A DNA stretch of 43,823 bases from Sciscionella sediminilitoris (lineage in GTDB: Bacteria; Actinomycetota; Actinomycetes; Mycobacteriales; Pseudonocardiaceae): positions 1 to 43,823 of the forward strand of contig NZ_JALM01000045.1 of NCBI RefSeq assembly GCF_000737195.2, in the 5' to 3' direction. Under the pieces are notes generated by a model. The model saw only the letters and a program-made list of their open reading frames with translations. It was not told where the DNA came from and did no database searches. Below are positions 14,962 through 23,193 of this stretch, in pieces; position 1 is the first letter of the stretch; each line of letters opens with the position of its first letter. Made by a program: the position numbers and the translations under genes.

Positions 14962-16493
14962 GGATTACCGCCTCTCGCGCAGTCGTCCCCCGGATCCGTC
15001 GGGGCACGCCGGAATCGCTCCCGCACCTCGCGGCGCGCTACCTTCCCGGTCGCGGAAAGCGGCAGGGATTCGGTGAATTCGACGTGCAGTGGTTTCTTGT
15101 ACCCGGCAAGCCGTTCCCGGCAGGAGCGCACGATCTCCTCCGCGGTGAGCGTGCTTCCCTCGTGCGGCACCACGACCGCGGCCACCGACTCGCCCCAGCG
15201 CGCATGCGGTTCGCCGAACACCACGGCCGCCTTCACCCCGGGAATGCTCTCGATGGCGCGTTCCACTTCGGAGGGGTACACGTTGAAGCCGCCGCTGAGA
15301 ATCACCTCGCTGGTGCGATCCACGAGATACAGCAGGCCTTCCGTGTCCAGCACTCCGATGTCCCCGGTGTGCAGCCAGCCGTCCTCGTCGGTCGCCGTGC
15401 CGGCGCCCCAGTAGCCCGGGGTGACCTGCGGGCCGCGGATGAACACCTCGCCCCGGGTTCCCACCGGAACCGGTTCTCCGTCCGGGTCCGCGATACGGAC
15501 CTCGGTCTCCGGGTGCGCCCGTCCGGCCGAACCGAGCAGCTCCGCGCGCCGGTGCCCCGCCCCGGATAGCACGGTGATCGGGGCGAGTGCTTCGCTGAGC
15601 CCATAGCACTGGTACAGCCGCTCGCCGAACACCGCGCGGGCGCGATCCAGTTCCCGTGGCGAGATCGGGGCGCCGCCATAGGGAATCGCGCGCAGTGCGG
15701 ACAGTTCCGCCCCGGCACGCTCGGCCTCCCTGGTGAGCTCGCTCAGCATCGTCGGCACCAGCGGAAGCACGCTCACCCGGTGCCGTTCCACCAGTTCGAG
15801 CACCGCGGCCGGATCGAACCGCGCGACGGGGAGGATCGCGGCGCCGCGGAAGGTGCACGCCGCACCGGCCGAGCCGCCGAAGTGGCTCATCGGGGCCACG
15901 TGCAGCACCACATCTCCGGGACCGACCGGTGGAAGCTCCGCCCAGAAGGCACGCATCATCGCGGCCCACCCGGTGTGCGTGACCATGGCCCCCTTCGGGC
16001 TTCCCGTGGAGCCCGAGGTGTACATCAGCGCGGTCACCGAGTCTTCGGGCGGCGCGGGTTCCGTCGGCTCGAACCCGGCGCCCTCGGTGAGATCCGCGAA
16101 CAGTTCAGCTCCGGCGTGGATCGTGTGCCACGGACCATCGGAAACCTCGCGGTGTTCGGGTTCGCAGATCACCGCGGCCGCGGCACAGTCCGCGGCGATC
16201 GCCGCGATCTCCTTGCCGTGTAAGCGATGCCCGACCGCGACCCGTACCAGATCGGCGAGGAACACGGCATGGTCGAGGATCAGCGACTCGGGACGGTTCG
16301 CGATCGCGATCACCACCCGGTCCCCGGGACGCAGCCCGGCGGCCCGCAGCTTCGCGGCGCAGGCCCGTGCCGCGGTGCCGAGTTCGGCGAAGCTCAGTGT
16401 CTCCCGGACTTCGGCTGTCCCGGCACCGAGTATCGCGGGCGCGCTCGCGTACCGCCGGTGCGCCCGCGCGGTCAGTTCCCTCGTCGTACTCAA
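14958..16493 (-). CDS. AMP-dependent acyl-CoA synthetase
   Basis: ANL-family ligase of 511 residues that makes acyl-CoA from acid, ATP and CoA. Core motifs: ALMYTSGSTGSPKGAMVTH (P-loop-like A3, about residues 160-178), APMSHFGGSAG, PYGGAPISPREL, YQCYGLSEALAPIT (A5), DGWLHTGDIGVLDTEGLLYLVDRTSEVILSGGFNVYP (A7/A8) and the final lysine in LSATGKVARREVRE. The TTG start at 16493 overlaps the previous stop as TTGA, with GGGAG upstream; longer open frame is out of register with the family. Closest in feel to medium-chain or carnitine/crotonobetaine ligases, substrate unknown. It supplies substrate for the CoA-transferase and hydratase downstream. Confidence 0.9.
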   Translation of the reverse strand: MSTTRELTARAHRRYASAPAILGAGTAEVRETLSFAELGTAARACAAKLRAAGLRPGDRVVIAIANRPESLILDHAVFLADLVRVAVGHRLHGKEIAAIAADCAAAAVICEPEHREVSDGPWHTIHAGAELFADLTEGAGFEPTEPAPPEDSVTALMYTSGSTGSPKGAMVTHTGWAAMMRAFWAELPPVGPGDVVLHVAPMSHFGGSAGAACTFRGAAILPVARFDPAAVLELVERHRVSVLPLVPTMLSELTREAERAGAELSALRAIPYGGAPISPRELDRARAVFGERLYQCYGLSEALAPITVLSGAGHRRAELLGSAGRAHPETEVRIADPDGEPVPVGTRGEVFIRGPQVTPGYWGAGTATDEDGWLHTGDIGVLDTEGLLYLVDRTSEVILSGGFNVYPSEVERAIESIPGVKAAVVFGEPHARWGESVAAVVVPHEGSTLTAEEIVRSCRERLAGYKKPLHVEFTESLPLSATGKVARREVRERFRRAPTDPGDDCARGGNP

Positions 16494-17650
16494 CGGGACT
16501 CCCGCACCGGCGCGCGTTCCTGCTCCAGCCGCCGCAATTCCCCGAGCGCGACCGAAGCGGGTTCGCGGCGCAGCATCAGCTCGTGCAACCGTGCCGCGGC
16601 GCGCTGCTGGAACACCGGATAACCCGGCCGCCGGTCGCGCACGAAGGCGGCCGTCGTGGTCGGACCGGTGGCGGTGAAGAACCCGCCGGTGAGCGCGTCG
16701 GCCGCCGGATCCTGCCAGGCGGCGCGGTGTCCGGGTTGCCCTCCGCCCCGCACATATACCCCGCGCTGACAGGCCGAGGAGGCCACCCAGCCGGCGAATC
16801 CCGTCGCGGCACCGGGATCCGCACACCGTGCCGAGACCGCGAGCCCGACCCCGCCGAGCAGCGTGCCCGCAACCTCGTGGCGCGGAGCCTCGGCAAACCG
16901 TACCGGTCGCTGCCCGTATCCCGCCCGGGAGTAGCTGGAGTAGCCGAAAACCAGTGGCACATAAGCGATCGGCGCACCCGAGGACATCGCGTCCAGGGTG
17001 CCGATGGGGTCCCGCTCCAGGGAGACCGGATCCACCAGGTCCAACAGCTGGCGCAGCTGTTCCCACGCCGCCGCGGCCACATCCGCTTCGATTCCGTCAT
17101 CCGGCCACCAGGACGGGCGGTGCGCATCGGCCGGTGCCTCGATGCCCGCCTGGTGATGGCACAGGCTCAGCAAGGTGGACCACAGGTGGGTCGGGTTCGC
17201 GGGAAGCTCCGCCGTGGTACCGGAAGGCAAGTGCCGCAACAGTTCCTCGGCTTCGCCCCAACCACGCGGCACCGGCTCGCGGAGCAGGTCCGGCCGGTAT
17301 GCGCTGACCTGGGCGGCCGCATCCACCGGAAGGGCCCACTGGTGTCCGTGCGCCTGATAGCTGGCGAAGCTGGCACCGAGCCCACCCGCGCGGATGTCGG
17401 CGAGCACCTCCACGGGAAGGATCTCGTCGAGTGCCAGCAGGGCACCACTCGCGGCAGCGGTGCCGGTGAACGGATGGTCGATGGCGATCAGGTCGTAGCG
17501 CGCGGCTAGTTCGGTCACCGAGGTGTCCTCGAACTCCCGAAGCGAACGGGCTTCCCATTCGATGTCCGCCCGCCCGTACTCCGCGGTCGCCGCGCGCAGC
17601 GAATCCCGCCCACGCGGGTGATTCCAGGTCATGCCGAGCAGCCGGGTCAT
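16490..17650 (-). CDS. Solute-binding-protein-like protein without signal peptide
   Basis: Protein of 386 residues with the layout of an ABC extracellular solute-binding protein (type II fold, SBP_bac_1/8-like): WNHPRGRDSLRAATAEYGRADIEW, YDLIAIDHPFTG, LLALDEILP, WALPVDAAAQVSAYRPDLL, PIAYVPLVFGYSSYSRAGY and GYPVFQQRAAARLHELML. The N-terminus MTRLLGMTWNHPRG starts directly with the first strand, with no hydrophobic leader, lipobox or Tat motif, and no ABC permease or ATPase is encoded nearby. ATG 17650 has only a weak AAGGGA; no alternative start adds a signal peptide. It lies 32 bases after lacI and overlaps the ligase by TTGA. It may be a cytosolic sensor, chaperone or carrier of the operon's substrate (inference). 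Confidence 0.75.
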   Translation of the reverse strand: MTRLLGMTWNHPRGRDSLRAATAEYGRADIEWEARSLREFEDTSVTELAARYDLIAIDHPFTGTAAASGALLALDEILPVEVLADIRAGGLGASFASYQAHGHQWALPVDAAAQVSAYRPDLLREPVPRGWGEAEELLRHLPSGTTAELPANPTHLWSTLLSLCHHQAGIEAPADAHRPSWWPDDGIEADVAAAAWEQLRQLLDLVDPVSLERDPIGTLDAMSSGAPIAYVPLVFGYSSYSRAGYGQRPVRFAEAPRHEVAGTLLGGVGLAVSARCADPGAATGFAGWVASSACQRGVYVRGGGQPGHRAAWQDPAADALTGGFFTATGPTTTAAFVRDRRPGYPVFQQRAAARLHELMLRREPASVALGELRRLEQERAPVRESR

Positions 17651-17682
17651 CGGATCCAGTGGTCCCTTCGGGTTCGTGGTGT

Positions 17683-18726
17683 TCAGTCGGCGGGCGGCGC
17701 GGTCGAGGCGCGCACCAGGAGCTCGGGCGGCGGATCGGTGAGCACCAGCTCGGGGCGGCCCGGCTCGTCCAGGACGAGCTCGACCGCGCGCCTGCCCATC
17801 TCGCGCAGCGGGAGGCGCACGGTGGTCAGCGGCGGCCAGGCGTGCGCCGCCGACCAGGCGTCGTGAATGGTGACCACGGACATTTCCTCCGGCACCCGGA
17901 TTCCCCACTCGCGGGCCGCGGCGAGCGCTCCGGTACCGAGCACGATGTTCGCGGCGAGCACCGCGGTCGGCCGGGTCCCGCGCGCCAGCAGCTCGCCCAT
18001 CGCCGCGTATCCCGCGGTCGCGTCCCATTCCTGTTCCACCACGAACGCCTCGTCCACCGTGCCCATCGCGGTCCGGTATCCGGCCTTGCGGCGCTCGGAG
18101 AGATCCGATCCGGGGCGGCCGCCGAGAAACCCGATCCGTTCGTGGCCGAGCTCGCGCAGGTGTTCCACCGCGCATTCGGCGGCCCGTTCGTCCTGCAGGC
18201 GCACCGAACCGACCTCGGCGAGCGGGCGGCTGTTCACCAGCAGCGTCGGCAGGGTCCGGCTCGCGCGCGCGGCCAGCGCGGTGTCGAAGTCGAAACCACC
18301 GCCCTGCCACAGCAATCCGTCGATGCGGCCCTCGCCGACGAGCCGGTCGAACGCGCGCCCGCCGTCGGCGAGTTCCCGCGCATTGGCCAGCAACAGCACC
18401 TGCCCGCTGCTGGCCAGTGCCTCCTGGGCTCCCTCGATGATCTCCGCGTGGATCGGGTTGCTCACATCGTGCACGACGAGCCCGATCGCCCCGGCACGCG
18501 CCAGGCGCAGTGCGCGGGCGGCACCGTGCGGCACGTAGTTGAGTTCGCGCGCCGCGGCCAGCACCTGTTCCCGAGTCTCGGCACGGGTGCGCAGCGTGCC
18601 GTCCCCGTTCAGAATCCGGGACACCAGGCCGACCGAGACCCCGGCACGGCGGGCCACATCCGCGAGTCCCGGAGTCGAGCCCCGGCCACCGGACGCACCG
18701 GCCCGCGAACCACGCCCCTCGGCCAC
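17683..18726 (-). CDS. LacI-family transcriptional regulator
   Basis: Repressor of 347 residues. The helix-turn-helix PGLADVARRAGVSVGLVSRILNGDGTLRTRAETREQVLAAARELNYVP (about residues 20-68) carries the hinge ARALRLARAGAIGLV. The periplasmic-binding-like effector domain runs to the C-terminus (VHDVSNPIHAEIIEGAQEAL, SLVTIHD-type strand MSVVTIHDAW, ELLVRAST). GTG at 18726 follows GGAGGATCC. Two near-palindromic operators (18745-18782) precede it, so it probably represses itself and the five downstream genes. The effector is presumably the transported acid or its CoA ester. Confidence 0.92.
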   Translation of the reverse strand: MAEGRGSRAGASGGRGSTPGLADVARRAGVSVGLVSRILNGDGTLRTRAETREQVLAAARELNYVPHGAARALRLARAGAIGLVVHDVSNPIHAEIIEGAQEALASSGQVLLLANARELADGGRAFDRLVGEGRIDGLLWQGGGFDFDTALAARASRTLPTLLVNSRPLAEVGSVRLQDERAAECAVEHLRELGHERIGFLGGRPGSDLSERRKAGYRTAMGTVDEAFVVEQEWDATAGYAAMGELLARGTRPTAVLAANIVLGTGALAAAREWGIRVPEEMSVVTIHDAWSAAHAWPPLTTVRLPLREMGRRAVELVLDEPGRPELVLTDPPPELLVRASTAPPAD

Positions 18727-18744
18727 GGATCCTCCACTCGGTTT

Positions 18745-18782
18745 GGTATAACGTTTTACCACTCTCGCTATAACGTTTTACC
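18745..18782. promoter_or_regulatory. Two LacI-type operators
   Basis: GGTATAACGTTTTACC (18745-18760) and GCTATAACGTTTTACC (18767-18782) are direct copies 22 bases apart. Each is a near-palindrome centred on AACGTT, like the central-CG operators of LacI proteins. They lie 19 and 41 bases before the lacI start and stand out as A+T-rich. Confidence 0.85.
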
Positions 18783-18902
18783 TCGCGTACGGACGGAACG
18801 TCAAGCACGGATTCCGCGGCCAGATCCGAGCGCCGGAGACACCAGCCGCGCTGGTCACCTCACGCACAACCCCCCGTACGGGTAGTATTACCACACGTCA
18901 AA

Positions 18903-20456
18903 GTGCCGGACCGGCTCCCCTGTGTCACTGTCCACTGTGTGCGGTCTCCCCGGAAACTCCCCACCCTGGCCGGTTCGATGCTCGCGGTCGGCGGCGCGCT
19001 GATCCTGATGGGCGCGCTCGCCGTGCCCGCGAGCCACGCCGATCCGCTCCCCGGCGGCCTCGGCCCCTGCGTGCCCGGCGACTGTCCCGGCAAGTACCCG
19101 CCGATCAACAACGGTTCCTTCGCCGGACGCGACGACGGCGTGAACATGTTCGTCGGCAAGGATTTCCGGGTGCGCGGCAGCGCGGCGGAGGCCGAGGGCC
19201 GGGTCGTGGTCGGCGGGAACTTCGACCAGGCCAAGTCGGGCGGATCGAGTGTGTACAACGTGGGCATCGCCGGAGTCGGATCACGCGTGCCCCCGCCAGA
19301 CGGTTCGGACTTCCTCGTCACCGGCGACTCGGTCAGCGTGGCGGGCGGGCAGCGGCTGCTCGCCGACGGCGGGGTCGTGCGGCACGCGGGCACCGCAACC
19401 GGCACGATCACCGGAAAACGGGTGCAGGATCCGAACGCGTTCGGCAAATACGAAGGCCTTGCCGCGCAACTGAGCGCGGACAGCCGCTGCTACGCGCACG
19501 GCTCCCAGGGAACGGGACGACCGGCGACCGGGACGGCGCGCAATCTCGGTTATCAGACCGAATTCACCGGCGACGGCCACTCGGCGCTACAAGTGTTCAC
19601 TGTGGACTTCGACCTCACCGGGCCCGGCGGCGGCATGCAGGGCCTGGTGTTCAACAAGATCCCCGCGGGCGCGACGGTTCTGGTCAACATGCTCGGCGCC
19701 GACCGCACGATCAACACCTACACCGGCGATCCCGCCGACGCAGATCCGATGAACGCGCTGCGCGAGCGCCTGCTGTGGAACTTCCCGGACGCCGGACAGG
19801 TCCGGATCGCCGGAGGCGCTCAGTTCCAGGGCAGCGTGCTGGTCGGCAATCCGGCGAGCGAGACCACCGTGACGGCCTCCGGCACGAACGGGCGATTCTT
19901 CACCACCGGCTCACTCACCCACGCCTCGCCGCCCGGCGGTGGTGGCGGAGAGGAATTCCACGCCTATCCCTTCGACGGGGACCTCCCGTCCTGCGAGACG
20001 ACACCGACCACCACGACCACCGAACCCACGACGAGCACGACAACGGAACCGACCACGACGACCACCGGCCCGGGCGGCACCAGCGAACCGACCACCACAG
20101 AACCGACGACAACAGAGCCGACCACCACAGAGCCATCGACAACGGAGCCGAGCACGACCCGGCCCACGACAACCGAACCCAGTACCACCACCCAGACCAC
20201 GACGACCCAGCCCGGCACGACGAGCAGTACGGCCACCACGACCGGCACCAGTCCCGGGGTGTTCCTGCCCGGCCCGGCCGATGGGGACGGTTCGGCGGGC
20301 GGTCCCGGTGAGAACGGTCCACAGGGCCCGGATTCCGGGCTGGCGAACACCGGCGCGCTGGTCGGCTGGCCGGTGGGGATCGGCTCACTACTGGTGCTCG
20401 GCGGCGCCCTGCTGATGCTGCTCGCCCGGCAACGCAGGCACAACGCGGGCCGGTAG
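18903..20456 (+). CDS. Choice-of-anchor A surface protein with LAxTG sorting signal
   Basis: Cell-surface protein of 517 residues. A signal peptide (about residues 12-46, [28 protein letters not shown]) is followed by the choice-of-anchor A domain (about 60-350; [24 protein letters not shown] and [14 protein letters not shown]) and a Thr/Pro/Glu stalk with repeated PTTTE units (about 360-450). The sorting signal is LANTG, a hydrophobic helix and RQRRHNAGR. LAxTG is the motif used by class E sortases of actinobacteria; no sortase is in this window. GTG at 18903 has a TAGTAT -10-like box at 18883-18888; GTG at 18939 is an alternative, and neither has a good ribosome site. The molecular role is unknown, possibly adhesion. 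Confidence 0.85.
   Translation: MPDRLPCVTVHCVRSPRKLPTLAGSMLAVGGALILMGALAVPASHADPLPGGLGPCVPGDCPGKYPPINNGSFAGRDDGVNMFVGKDFRVRGSAAEAEGRVVVGGNFDQAKSGGSSVYNVGIAGVGSRVPPPDGSDFLVTGDSVSVAGGQRLLADGGVVRHAGTATGTITGKRVQDPNAFGKYEGLAAQLSADSRCYAHGSQGTGRPATGTARNLGYQTEFTGDGHSALQVFTVDFDLTGPGGGMQGLVFNKIPAGATVLVNMLGADRTINTYTGDPADADPMNALRERLLWNFPDAGQVRIAGGAQFQGSVLVGNPASETTVTASGTNGRFFTTGSLTHASPPGGGGGEEFHAYPFDGDLPSCETTPTTTTTEPTTSTTTEPTTTTTGPGGTSEPTTTEPTTTEPTTTEPSTTEPSTTRPTTTEPSTTTQTTTTQPGTTSSTATTTGTSPGVFLPGPADGDGSAGGPGENGPQGPDSGLANTGALVGWPVGIGSLLVLGGALLMLLARQRRHNAGR
20085..20159 (+). repeat. Five 15-base tandem repeats in surface-protein stalk
   Basis: Units start at 20085, 20100, 20115, 20130 and 20145, the first reading GAACCGACCACCACA, each coding for E-P-(T/S)-T-T. 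The flanks carry degenerate Thr-rich repeats. Confidence 0.85.
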
Positions 20457-20467
20457 CCGGGCGGACC

Positions 20468-21460
20468 TCAGCCCGCGCGCGCCTGCACCGCGCTGATCAG
20501 GGCCATGGTCTCGATGTCGGCGGCGGAGCAGCCCCGGGAAAGGTCGTTGAGCGGCATCCGGAGGCCCTGCAGCACCGGACCGAGCGCGGTCGCCCCGCCG
20601 AGCCGTTCGGCGATCTTGTAACCGATATTGCCCGCGTCCAGGTTCGGGAACACCAGCACATTGGCCTGCCCGGCCACCGCCGAACCCGGCGCCTTCACCG
20701 AGCCGACCGCGTCCACCACCGCGGCGTCCAGCTGGAGTTCGCCCTCCACGGCGAGTTCCGGGGCGCGTTCGGCGACCAGTTCCGCCGCCGCCCGGACCTT
20801 CGCCACACTGGCGTGTTCGGCGCTGCCCCGCGTGGAGAAGGACAGCATCGCGATCCGGGGCTCGTCCCCGGTCAGTGCCCGGAAACTGCCCGCCGTGGCG
20901 ATCGCGATCTCGGCCAGCTGCTCGGTGTCCGGCTCCGGAAGGACGGCGCAGTCGGCGAAAGCGAGCACCCGGCCATCGGTGAGCACCATCAGGAACAGGC
21001 TGCTCACATTGGCCACACCGGGGCGCAGGCCGATCACCCGCAGCCCGGCGCGTAGCACATCCGCGGTCGAGCGTGTGGCACCGGCGAGGCAGGCGTCCAC
21101 CAATCCGGCACGCAGGGCCGCCGTCGCGAGATACACCGGATCGGCGTCAGCGCGTTCGCGTTCGGTTTCCGAACGGGACGCGAAAGCCGTACCGAGTACC
21201 TTGCGCACCCCGGGATGCGCGGCCAGCCATGCCGGATCGAGTATCAGTTCGGCAGGCACCGGACGGTCGGCCGCCTCGGCGATCCGCTGTGCTTCCCCGA
21301 CCAGCAGCGGCCACACGAGGCCCCGCTCGTGCAACCGGACCGCGGCGGCGATCGCGCGCGGATCGCAGCCATCGGCGAGCGCGATCCGCAGGCCACCGCC
21401 GGAGATCGCGTCCCGCCAGCGGCCGGGCAAGTCCACTTCGGACCGTACAGACACGCTCAT
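20468..21460 (-). CDS. pta: Phosphate acetyltransferase
   Basis: Single-domain phosphotransacetylase of 330 residues converting acetyl phosphate and CoA to acetyl-CoA and phosphate. Family segments: [115 protein letters not shown] and [23 protein letters not shown], i.e. the complete C-terminal PTA_PTB domain without the DRTGG domain of long Pta. No acetate kinase is nearby. With xsc 8 kb away, the likely role is to take acetyl phosphate from sulfoacetaldehyde cleavage into central metabolism. ATG 21460 is preferred (GGAG 8 bases upstream); ATG 21469 is possible. Divergent from the MocR gene. Confidence 0.9.
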   Translation of the reverse strand: MSVSVRSEVDLPGRWRDAISGGGLRIALADGCDPRAIAAAVRLHERGLVWPLLVGEAQRIAEAADRPVPAELILDPAWLAAHPGVRKVLGTAFASRSETERERADADPVYLATAALRAGLVDACLAGATRSTADVLRAGLRVIGLRPGVANVSSLFLMVLTDGRVLAFADCAVLPEPDTEQLAEIAIATAGSFRALTGDEPRIAMLSFSTRGSAEHASVAKVRAAAELVAERAPELAVEGELQLDAAVVDAVGSVKAPGSAVAGQANVLVFPNLDAGNIGYKIAERLGGATALGPVLQGLRMPLNDLSRGCSAADIETMALISAVQARAG

Positions 21461-21476
21461 CCCATTCACTCCGGCT

Positions 21477-21506
21477 ATTTCATTATGTAAAATTCAATTT
21501 CATATG
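21477..21506. promoter_or_regulatory. A+T-rich direct repeats, candidate MocR site
   Basis: ATTTCATTATG (21477-21487) and ATTTCATATG (21497-21506) are direct repeats 20 bases apart in the pta leader just after its -10. MocR-type regulators such as GabR and TauR bind direct repeats, which makes this the likely operator. Confidence 0.5.
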
Positions 21507-21507
21507 C

Positions 21508-21537
21508 ACCGTAGAGCGCGCGGGGCGGAGCTGTCAA
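21508..21537 (-). promoter_or_regulatory. pta promoter
   Basis: On the minus strand TTGACA (21532-21537), an 18-base spacer and TACGGT (21508-21513) give a good -35/-10 pair 47 bases before the pta ATG. Confidence 0.6.
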
Positions 21538-21554
21538 CGACGGCGGTCCGCGCA

Positions 21555-21583
21555 TTGACAGGCCCGCCCCCTGCTCTTACGTT
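21555..21583 (+). promoter_or_regulatory. MocR-gene promoter
   Basis: TTGACA (21555-21560), 17 bases and TACGTT (21578-21583), about 54 bases before the TTG start at 21638. Confidence 0.6.
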
Positions 21584-21637
21584 GACCGGCATCCGTGCCG
21601 TCTCAGCTCAATGGAGAACCGACGCGAGGAGTCGACC

Positions 21638-23095
21638 TTGCCGCGCACGCTCATCGCGATCGATCGCGACTCGGCCGAACCGCTGTACCGGCAGGTGCGC
21701 AAGGCGATCGAGCACGGGATCGCGGTCGGCATCTACGATCCGCGCCACCGGCTGCCCAGTTCCCGGGCGCTGGCGACCGAACTCGGCGTCTCCCGGAACA
21801 CGATCAACCTGGCCTATCAGGAGCTGATCGCCGAGGGTTTCGTGTCCAGCAGGGAACGCAGCGGACTGTTCGTCAATCCGGAGATGCGGCCACAGGGCGT
21901 GCCCGCGCAGCCCACACCGGGGCAGGGCATCGACTGGTCCGCGCGGCTGCGCCGGTTCCCCGACGCCGCGCTGCCGCACATCGAGAAACGCCCGGACTGG
22001 CACCGGTATCCCTATCCGTTCCTCGCCGGGCAGGTGGACATCGGGGCGTTCCCGGCGCGGGCCTGGACGCGCAGCCTCCGCGAGGCGCTCGACCAGCCGC
22101 ATGTCGCGCACAGCCTCGCGGACAGCATGGACACCGACGATCCGCTGCTGATCGAGCAGCTGTGCCGCCAGCTGCTGCCCGCACGCGGCATCGAGGCCGG
22201 CCCGGAGGAAGTACTCATCACGGTCGGTTCACAGCAGGGACTGGATCTGCTCGGCCGCGCGCTGCTCGGCCCGGAAAGCCGGGTGGCCATGGAGGATCCC
22301 GGTTACCTGGATGCCAGGCACATCTTCCTGCGCACCGGTGCCGCACTGACCGGCATCCCGGTGGACCGCAGCGGAATGCGGCCGCCGCACTCGCTTTCCG
22401 GGACGGATCTGCTGTATCTGACCCCGAGCCATCACCATCCCACCAATGCCACGCTGAGCATCGGCAGGCGCCGCGCGCTGCTCGGGCTCGCCGATGCCGC
22501 GGGCACGGTGCTCGTGGAGGACGACTACGACAGCGAGTTCCGCTACCAGGGCAGCCCGACACCGGCACTGAAGGCGCTCGACACCGGCGGGGACGCGGTG
22601 TATCTGGGCACCTTCTCCAAGTTCCTCTCCCCCGGCCTCCGGCTCGGTTATCTCGTCGGGCCGCGGGCGCTGATCACCGAACTGCGTCAGGTGCGCCGTT
22701 ATGTGCTCCGCCATCCGCCTGGGCAGCTGCAGCGGGCGCTCGCCCTGCTCATCGCCTCCGGGGAGTACCACCGCTCGCTGCGCCGCTATCGCACCAGGCT
22801 GATGCGCAAGTGGACCGCGGTGACCGAGGCGGTGCACGAGTACCTTCCCTGGCCGCAGCCGCCGTACCCACCGGGCGGGGTCAGCCTCTGGGTCAGCGGC
22901 CCGCCGGAGCTGGACTGCCGCGAACTGGTCGCCGTGGCCGAACGCGCCGGGGTGCTGATCGAGCCAGGGGACATCTTCTTCACCGAAGGCAAGCCACGCA
23001 ACCACTTCCGCATCGGGTTCGCCGCGATCCCACAACGTGCGATCGTCCCCGGGGTGCGCTTGCTCGGCGGGCTCGCCCGTGATCTGCTTGGCTGA
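21638..23095 (+). CDS. MocR-family PLP-dependent regulator, TauR-like
   Basis: Transcription factor of 485 residues: an N-terminal GntR winged helix (about residues 1-70; EPLYRQVRKAIEHGI, LPSSRALATELGVSRNTINLAYQELIAEGFV) fused to a fold-type I aminotransferase-like domain. PLP-binding residues are present: SQQGLDLLGRALL, the Asp in VEDDYDSEFRY and the Schiff-base lysine in GTFSKFLSPGLRLGY. The TTG start at 21638 has AGGAG 6 bases upstream; ATG 21611 has no ribosome site. MocR proteins sense amines or amino acids through the PLP; TauR, a member, activates taurine genes. Its place beside pta in a window with xsc and a taurine-type transaminase makes a TauR role likely (inference). GabR- or PdxR-like function cannot be excluded. 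Confidence 0.85.
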   Translation: MPRTLIAIDRDSAEPLYRQVRKAIEHGIAVGIYDPRHRLPSSRALATELGVSRNTINLAYQELIAEGFVSSRERSGLFVNPEMRPQGVPAQPTPGQGIDWSARLRRFPDAALPHIEKRPDWHRYPYPFLAGQVDIGAFPARAWTRSLREALDQPHVAHSLADSMDTDDPLLIEQLCRQLLPARGIEAGPEEVLITVGSQQGLDLLGRALLGPESRVAMEDPGYLDARHIFLRTGAALTGIPVDRSGMRPPHSLSGTDLLYLTPSHHHPTNATLSIGRRRALLGLADAAGTVLVEDDYDSEFRYQGSPTPALKALDTGGDAVYLGTFSKFLSPGLRLGYLVGPRALITELRQVRRYVLRHPPGQLQRALALLIASGEYHRSLRRYRTRLMRKWTAVTEAVHEYLPWPQPPYPPGGVSLWVSGPPELDCRELVAVAERAGVLIEPGDIFFTEGKPRNHFRIGFAAIPQRAIVPGVRLLGGLARDLLG

Positions 23096-23193
23096 GCCGG
23101 AAACTGGTACCACCGGCGGACACGATTCTGGACCTTTCCCGGCCGCCCGCCGTGGCGCACGCTCAGGCGAGCGACCGGCAACGAGGAGGAACC

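Noticed and set aside
19964-20443. Valine-rich antisense open frame opposite the Thr-rich stalk
   Set aside because: Mirror of the repetitive stalk codons; no start signal or membrane-protein logic.
20468-21460. Phosphate butyryltransferase instead of Pta
   Set aside because: The segments and 330-residue length fit the Pta C-terminal domain, no butyrate kinase is nearby, and Xsc supplies acetyl phosphate. Not formally excluded.
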